DNA of 9,348 nucleotides from positions 1,187 through 10,534 of the forward strand of contig DKRV01000005.1 of assembly GCA_002472405.1 (NCBI GenBank), written 5' to 3'. This DNA is from Clostridiales bacterium UBA7273 (lineage in GTDB: Bacteria; Bacillota; Clostridia; Oscillospirales; Oscillospiraceae). Both the position numbers and the translations under genes were made by a program. Positions 5,164 through 9,348 of this stretch are shown in pieces. How positions within the stretch are numbered: the stretch's first letter is position 1; the number at the start of each line of letters is the position of its first letter. The notes beneath the pieces are model-generated. The model made no database searches, had not been told where the DNA came from, and was given only the letters and a program-made list of their open reading frames with translations.

Positions 5164-7152
5164 ATGTCAGAAAAAACAGACGAAAAGCTCCGGATGTGGC
5201 AGGAGCGCACGGAGCGCGCCGACACGGAGTTTAACGACGAGCGCACGAAAATGGACGAGCGCGAAAAAATATACCGGGGCAAAACCGGGATAGACGAGAT
5301 CATAGACGACGACTGCGTGCAGGAAACGAGCTGCCCGTGGAACATCGTTTATGAGCTTATAGAGGCACAGGTGGATTCGGAGATACCTGCTCCGAAGGTT
5401 ACGGCAATGCGCAAGGAAGAGGAAAACCTCGCACGGCTTATTGAGGATCTATGCCGAAACAAGCTGGACGAGCAGCCGACGGAGCTTGCAAACGATCAGC
5501 TTGAGAGAACCGTTCCTAAGCAGGGAGCGGGTCTGCTGCATGTTGAGTGGGACGCAGCGTATGAACAGGGCGACAGGAAAGGCAGAAGCAACATAAGCTT
5601 CGTACATCCGAAAAATCTCTGTCCACAGCCGGGCGTGACAAGCGACATTGAGGACATGGACTGGTGCGGAATTGATGTTGCAACGACAAAAAGCTACATA
5701 AAGCGAGTGTTCGGCATAGACGTTTCCGGCGAGAGCGAGGCAAAGCCGGAGCTCAGAGGTCCGGACGGAGCAGATCCAAGCTCGGATCTTGTCACATGGC
5801 GGATAAGGTACTTCCGAAATGCTGACGGCGGCATAGGCAAATTCTCATATATTAACGACACGGTCATTGAAGATTATGACGACTACCAGGCGAGACAGGG
5901 CGAGCAGTGCGCAAAATGCGGACGGCCGAAGCCGCTGTTTGTGACGGAGAGCACCGGGAAAATGGCCGTTCCCACAATGGACGGCAGCTATCCGGGCGGC
6001 GGCAGCTGGGAGTTCGACGGAGAAAACTACATTTCAAGCGACGCGAGAGAAGTTCCGAATGAGCCGATAAAGGAAGGCGTTTGCCCATGGTGCGGCGGAA
6101 ACAAATTCGTTCCGGGCAAGCTCGACTATGACGAGGTTTGGGAGCCGATGACCATCTATGATGACGACGGCGAGCCGATAATTGAAATAGAGGGCGCAAA
6201 ATACGTTACGACCGACGACGGCGAAACGGAGTATCAGCCGACGAAAATTCCGTTTTACAAGCCCAACATCTATCCGCTTATGCTTATGCAGAACGTGTAT
6301 TCATGGGGCAGCCTCATGGGCGAAAGCGACGTGGACAAAATCAAGGGGCAGCAGAATGCGGTTAACAGGCTCAACCAGAAGCTGCTTGACGGCGTTCTTA
6401 AGGGCGGAAGCGTCATGACCGTACCGGACGACCCAAGACTCGACACATCAAACGGACAGATGAAGCTATTCCGCATCGGAAACGCAGGAGACAAGGAAAA
6501 ATTCGGCGTATACACACTTGAGGCGAATGTGACGCAGACGATTCAGGTGATGCACGAGCTTTACCAGCAGGCCAGATACACCATAGGCATTACCGATTCC
6601 TTTCAGGGCAGGGAGGACACGACTGCAACGTCCGGCACGGCAAAGCAGTATTCCGCAGCTCAGGCGGCAGGCCGGTTTGCATCAAAGCGCGTTATGAAGA
6701 AGTATTTCTGGTCGCGCGCAAACGAGATGCTTTTCAAGTTCGAGCTTGCCTACGGCGACGATCCGCGCCCGATAATAGGCAGAGACAAAAACGGAAGCGC
6801 CTGCAACAGACGGTGGAACAAGTGGCTGTTTCTCAAAAAGAACGAAGAAACGGGCGAATACTACTGGAACACCGACTTCCTTTTCTCGGTTGACGAAAGC
6901 GACCACGCGACGAACAGGCAGCAGCTTTGGAAGGAGACGCACGACTTCTTCACAAACGGCTCGCTCGGACCGCGCGAGGACACCGGCACGCTGATACTGT
7001 TCTGGCGGCTGATGGAGCAGCTGCATTACCCCGGAGCGGGAGAGATAAAGCAGCAGCTCATAGAAAACCAGAGCAAGGAAAATCAAATCAAGGCGCAGAC
7101 GGCTTTGCAGGACCTTGAGGCGCAGCTTGACACAGGAGGTGCACCGACATGA
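5164..7152 (+). CDS. portal protein with a four-cysteine (zinc-ribbon-like) insertion
   Basis: A 662-residue protein expected to form the dodecameric ring at one vertex through which DNA enters and leaves. GGAGG (5152-5156) precedes ATG 5164. The N-terminal part is highly charged and helical. The segment around residues 385-415 (SLMGESDVDKIKGQQNAVN, then a leucine-rich helix and KGGSV) is characteristic of portal core domains, and ITDSFQGREDTTATSGTAKQ (about 473-492) fits the region after it. The C-terminal end is a polar helical tail with many E, Q and K. The length is close to large P22-type portals and above the 400-500 of many siphovirus portals. Two CXXC pairs, C249/C252 and C307/C310, flank about 54 residues rich in G, D, P and aromatics, which looks like a metal-binding insertion. 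The gene lies after the capsid gene, an unusual place, and its last 4 bases overlap the next gene. Confidence 0.85.
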   Translation: MSEKTDEKLRMWQERTERADTEFNDERTKMDEREKIYRGKTGIDEIIDDDCVQETSCPWNIVYELIEAQVDSEIPAPKVTAMRKEEENLARLIEDLCRNKLDEQPTELANDQLERTVPKQGAGLLHVEWDAAYEQGDRKGRSNISFVHPKNLCPQPGVTSDIEDMDWCGIDVATTKSYIKRVFGIDVSGESEAKPELRGPDGADPSSDLVTWRIRYFRNADGGIGKFSYINDTVIEDYDDYQARQGEQCAKCGRPKPLFVTESTGKMAVPTMDGSYPGGGSWEFDGENYISSDAREVPNEPIKEGVCPWCGGNKFVPGKLDYDEVWEPMTIYDDDGEPIIEIEGAKYVTTDDGETEYQPTKIPFYKPNIYPLMLMQNVYSWGSLMGESDVDKIKGQQNAVNRLNQKLLDGVLKGGSVMTVPDDPRLDTSNGQMKLFRIGNAGDKEKFGVYTLEANVTQTIQVMHELYQQARYTIGITDSFQGREDTTATSGTAKQYSAAQAAGRFASKRVMKKYFWSRANEMLFKFELAYGDDPRPIIGRDKNGSACNRRWNKWLFLKKNEETGEYYWNTDFLFSVDESDHATNRQQLWKETHDFFTNGSLGPREDTGTLILFWRLMEQLHYPGAGEIKQQLIENQSKENQIKAQTALQDLEAQLDTGGAPT

Positions 7153-8351
7153 CATACCCCACGATAGGGGAAATCATCGACTATGTTGACGGAATAAAGC
7201 TCAACAGCTTCACGGCGCAGCAGAAAACAACATGGATAAACGAGCTTGAGTACAGAATCCAATATGAGATCATGCTGCTGGATGCCGAGAGCATCCGAGA
7301 TTATGCATATGAGGACATAGTGACGTGCCCGGGAGCGCGATACGGCGAACACACTGTGAAGCTGCCGAAACGACTTAGGGCAAGACCCGGCGGCACAATA
7401 AGCATAACGGGCGAGCTCAACGACGGCGAATACACCGTTGAGGCGGTTAACGGCAGAGAAATACGAGTTGAGCAGACCCTGACGCCGGGAGAGGACACCG
7501 GCGACGTGCAGGTGATATTCGACGGCAGGGAATGCGAACTGCTTGTTCCGTCACCGTTTTCTGAGATCTACTACGACTATCTGCTCATGAAGATGGCGGA
7601 GCATTTCGAGGAAAGCAGCGAGCAGAACAACCGGGCGACTACATTCAAAGCTGCGTGGACACGCTATGCAATCTGGTTTGCCGAAAGCTACAACCCGTCG
7701 GGCGGCCGAGCGGTATTCAGCGGATACTACATCAAGGGCGACACGGGAGCCCCCGGAGAAATGGGACCGAAAGGTGAAAAGGGCGATAAAGGAGATGCTT
7801 TTACCTATGCAGACTTCACGCCCGAACAGCTCGGCAGGCTCAAAGGCGCAAAGGGTGATAAGGGAGACAAGGGTGACAAGGGAGACAAAGGCGATGCATT
7901 TACCTATTCGGACTTTACCGAGGCACAGCTTGCTGCACTCAAAGGACCTAAGGGAGACCCGGGCGAGAATGCTGCACCGGGCGCCGATTATGTTACCGAG
8001 CAGGGAACAAGCGGCAATTGGCAGTATCGCAAATGGAATAGCGGTGTTGCAGAGTGTTGGTGCAGTCTGAGAATTTTAAACAAGGCGGCTAACCTGAGCT
8101 TTGGAACCTGGTACTGCACATCGACAAGCAGTGCAGGGTATTACCCGGTTATATTCGCTGATGTTCCAAATCTGCAAATATCATTTGATAGTGCAGCCGA
8201 AGCTGTTTACGGTATTGCAATCACTAAAGGAACATCATATAGCACGCTTAAAGCCCCACCTAACATAGCAATTGTTACGCCGGATCAAACAGACGCACTG
8301 ACCGGTATTGTGCAAATCTATGCAAAGGGAACGCTGCAGACGGAGGTGTGA
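7149..8351 (+). CDS. neck-connector domain fused to collagen-like arm and fibre tip
   Basis: A 400-residue protein with four recognisable parts. Residues 1-55 (IGEIIDYVDGIKLNSF, KTTWINELE) and 133-187 (PSPFSEIYYDYLL, AAWTRYAIWFAESYNP) match the helical neck/connector proteins I know just after portals in Firmicutes phages. Between them, about 78-125 (GGTISITGELNDGEYTVEAV) looks like an inserted small beta-barrel. Residues 196-278 carry two collagen-like Gly-X-Y stretches and a third short one, separated by two similar linkers (DAFTYADFTPEQL, DAFTYSDFTEAQL). The C-terminal 120 residues begin DYVTEQGTSGNWQYRKWNSG, a lead-in common in phage fibre proteins, and are probably a trimeric tip. It starts at ATG 7149 after AGGAGGT (7134-7140), overlapping the portal end by 4 bases. 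I infer a collar fibre attached under the portal; receptor binding by the tip is possible but unproven. The C-terminal part is more A+T-rich than the rest. Confidence 0.8.
   Translation: MTYPTIGEIIDYVDGIKLNSFTAQQKTTWINELEYRIQYEIMLLDAESIRDYAYEDIVTCPGARYGEHTVKLPKRLRARPGGTISITGELNDGEYTVEAVNGREIRVEQTLTPGEDTGDVQVIFDGRECELLVPSPFSEIYYDYLLMKMAEHFEESSEQNNRATTFKAAWTRYAIWFAESYNPSGGRAVFSGYYIKGDTGAPGEMGPKGEKGDKGDAFTYADFTPEQLGRLKGAKGDKGDKGDKGDKGDAFTYSDFTEAQLAALKGPKGDPGENAAPGADYVTEQGTSGNWQYRKWNSGVAECWCSLRILNKAANLSFGTWYCTSTSSAGYYPVIFADVPNLQISFDSAAEAVYGIAITKGTSYSTLKAPPNIAIVTPDQTDALTGIVQIYAKGTLQTEV
7851..7895 (+). repeat. tandem 9-base repeats coding for (KGD)5
   Basis: Five KGD triplets (residues 235-249 of the fusion protein) are encoded by near-identical 9-base units, alternating AAGGGTGAT/C and AAGGGAGAC and ending AAAGGCGAT. 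Such arrays can gain or lose units by slippage or recombination without breaking the frame, which would change the length of the collagen arm. Confidence 0.8.
8342..8347 (+). promoter_or_regulatory. ribosome binding site deciding a GTG start at 8356
   Basis: GGAGGT lies 8 bases before GTG 8356 and overlaps the last codons of the preceding gene. It supports the GTG start over an in-frame TTG at 8308, which is inside the previous gene and has no site of this quality. Confidence 0.75.
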
Positions 8352-8355
8352 CAAA

Positions 8356-8655
8356 GTGTTTATAGCAACAACGCCCACGCTTAAATTCGAGCTGCCGATC
8401 GAAACGAGCACCATAGCGGCAGGGTACATAACCATAGCGCAAAAGGGAAGAAGCATAATAGACAAGCCGCTTAGCGAATGGACATGCAGCGAAAAGACGG
8501 TTTCCGTCAGGCTGACACAGAAAGAAACAATGCAGCTCCAGCCGAACACAAACGTTGAAATACAAATGCGCATACGGCTTGCAGACGGAACGGCGCTGGC
8601 CTCGAAGATATTCAGCCTGACGGCGGAAAGGGTGCTGAAAGACGGTGAGATCTGA
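8356..8655 (+). CDS. small beta-rich phage structural protein, probably tail-fibre associated
   Basis: A 99-residue protein starting at GTG, beginning (M)FIATTPTLKFELPIETS and ending AERVLKDGEI. It alternates hydrophobic and polar residues (ITIAQKG, VSVRLTQKET, VEIQMRIRLADG), as in a beta-sandwich. I recognise the general pattern (TPT..F.LP, an EKT.SV.LTQ.ET strand pair, and a closing RVLKDG) from a widespread small family encoded beside fibre genes in phages of Firmicutes. Its function is not known to me; the fold may be related to N-terminal domains of baseplate upper proteins (BppU), but that is weak. There is no membrane segment or cysteine-rich motif; the single cysteine is near residue 43. 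It starts 4 bases after the fibre fusion gene and shares one base with the next gene, so all three are probably translated together and may act in one complex. Confidence 0.68.
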   Translation: MFIATTPTLKFELPIETSTIAAGYITIAQKGRSIIDKPLSEWTCSEKTVSVRLTQKETMQLQPNTNVEIQMRIRLADGTALASKIFSLTAERVLKDGEI

Positions 8656-8993
8656 TGCTGACATTCGACGCAAGGTTTGAAGCAGAGGACGAACTCAACA
8701 TCAAGTTTGACACCACGGACCCATTAAAGGTTGAGCTATCCGGCGAGGAAAAAATGAACGTCAGCATTGAGAACCTCATAGTCGTGCAGACCGGAGGTTC
8801 GGGCATCCTCACACCGGCCACAAAGACGCGGCTCGGCGGCATCATAGTCGGCAATAATCTATCAGTCACCGAGAACGGTACACTGAGCGTTGATATGGCC
8901 GAGGAGATTGAAAAGGACAACACGCGCCCGATATCGTCCGCGCAGGTATACACGTCCATCGGCAACATAAACGCGCTGCTTAATGAAATATAA
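8655..8993 (+). CDS. small tail-fibre-type protein with a GLSV/GTLSV motif
   Basis: A 112-residue acidic protein. The stop of the previous gene and this start share a base (TGATG), and GGTGAG lies upstream. Residues 1-45 are charged and beta-like (MLTFDARFEAEDELNIKFD). Residues about 52-80 (LTPATKTRLGGIIVG, NNLSVTENGTLSV) match the rLGGIkvG.gLsv..nGtLsv motif that recurs in phage fibre and spike proteins, often as a trimer-forming junction. The end, RPISSAQVYTSIGNINALL, is a helix also common at the C-terminal end of such proteins in Firmicutes phages. It seems to be a stand-alone version of what is often part of a longer fibre. I infer a structural role near the neck or tail; its exact place is unknown. 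It is followed 11 bases later by another tail gene. Confidence 0.7.
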   Translation: MLTFDARFEAEDELNIKFDTTDPLKVELSGEEKMNVSIENLIVVQTGGSGILTPATKTRLGGIIVGNNLSVTENGTLSVDMAEEIEKDNTRPISSAQVYTSIGNINALLNEI

Positions 8994-9004
8994 GGAGAGA
9001 GGGC

Positions 9005-9348
9005 ATGAGTACATCGACAGAAATTACAAGGCTACAAACCGCGAGAAACCTTATCCGAGACAAACTCATCGAGCTGGGGCTTGCAAGCTCTACGGCAAAA
9101 TTAGACGCGCTGGCAACGGCGGTGGACGGCATCGAGAACAAAGGTGCTGTGTCCGCCACCGTACAGGAGGGCGCGACCTATACCATCCCTAAAGGCTACC
9201 ACAACGGTGCCGGCACTGTATCGGGTGTGAAAGGCGGCGGCAACTATACCTTACAGTCAAAGGCCGTCACCCCGACGAAAAATCAGCAGACCGTAACGCC
9301 GGATCAGGGATTTTACGGCTTGTCGGACGTTACGGTGCAGCCCATACC
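9005..9348 (+). CDS. tail protein with YTLQSK.VTPTK repeat motif (3' partial)
   Basis: The frame is open from ATG 9005 to the window edge (114 complete codons), preceded by AAGGAGAG at 8992-8999. The N-terminal helix (about 1-45) is polar and may form a coiled coil (ITRLQTARNLIRDKLIELG). Then comes IPKGYHNGAGTVSGV (61-75), followed by NYTLQSKAVTPTKNQQ (80-95) and VTPDQGFYGLSDVTVQP (97-113). I recognise this block from tail or neck structural proteins of many Firmicutes phages, where it is often repeated and followed by further beta-rich domains. The full length and the C-terminal domain, which would say most about function, lie outside the window. It closes the run of fibre-like genes here; adhesion or structural support is inferred. 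Confidence 0.8.
   Translation, partial: MSTSTEITRLQTARNLIRDKLIELGLASSTAKLDALATAVDGIENKGAVSATVQEGATYTIPKGYHNGAGTVSGVKGGGNYTLQSKAVTPTKNQQTVTPDQGFYGLSDVTVQPI

Noticed and set aside
7731..7982. Tandem repeats considered as a CRISPR-like array
   Set aside because: The repeats are in frame, code for Gly-X-Y collagen triplets, and have no uniform spacers.
7666..8070. 134-codon plus-strand frame within the collagen region
   Set aside because: It is an out-of-frame reading of the repetitive Gly-X-Y codons, giving an R/K/E/T-rich product, with no ribosome site.
8308..8355. TTG start at 8308 adding 16 residues to the 99-aa protein
   Set aside because: It would overlap the fibre gene by 44 bases, adds an arginine/cysteine-rich leader (CKSMQRERCRRRC) unlike a structural protein, and ignores GGAGGT before GTG 8356.
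8983..9192. 69-codon plus-strand frame across the 8993/9005 junction
   Set aside because: It overlaps the supported partial tail gene from 9005 in another frame, and the latter contains the recognisable YTLQSK motif.

Overview
This window is part of a tailed double-stranded DNA bacteriophage or prophage: the DNA packaging and head module running into the neck and tail-fibre genes. Every gene I can support is on the + strand, packed tightly with short gaps or 1-17 base overlaps, and several starts carry AGGAGG-type Shine-Dalgarno sites. That pattern, a base composition slightly above half G+C in the stretches I counted, and the protein families (PBSX-like large terminase, KGD collagen stretches, the YTLQSK.VTPTK tail motif) suggest a phage of a Gram-positive Clostridia-type host, plausibly a gut Firmicute. 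The host is inference. No integrase, repressor, lysis, replication or tRNA gene lies in the window, so lifestyle cannot be judged.

Layout: the tail end of an unidentified gene (1-42); a small basic protein with a possible helix-turn-helix (101-379); a terminator-like hairpin that buries the next ribosome binding site (387-427); terminase small subunit (428-985) overlapping terminase large subunit (969-2513); an intrinsic terminator (2521-2563); a 43-residue basic protein (2657-2788); scaffolding protein (2805-3683); head decoration-like protein (3701-4087); major capsid protein (4103-5095); a second intrinsic terminator with a perfect 12-bp stem (5110-5143); portal protein (5164-7152); a neck-connector/collagen/fibre fusion (7149-8351); two small structural proteins (8356-8655, 8655-8993); and the start of a tail protein cut off by the window edge (9005-9348).

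How the genes work together: the terminase pair recognises, cuts and pumps DNA through the portal into a procapsid built from capsid and scaffold proteins. The decoration-like protein would stabilise the shell. The connector domain would sit under the portal, with its collagen arm and C-terminal domain pointing outward. No prohead protease is seen, so assembly looks scaffold-based. The portal lies after the capsid gene instead of between terminase and capsid, and fibre-like genes follow the neck gene at once, with no tail tube or tape-measure gene yet. This hints at a short-tailed (podovirus-like) particle but does not prove it.

No wholly new system is evident. The points most worth a second look are the regulatory punctuation (hairpin over the terS start, a repeated 22-24 base element upstream of both terS and the head genes, and internal terminators), the four-part neck-fibre chimera, the four-cysteine insertion in the portal, and the 43-residue gene.
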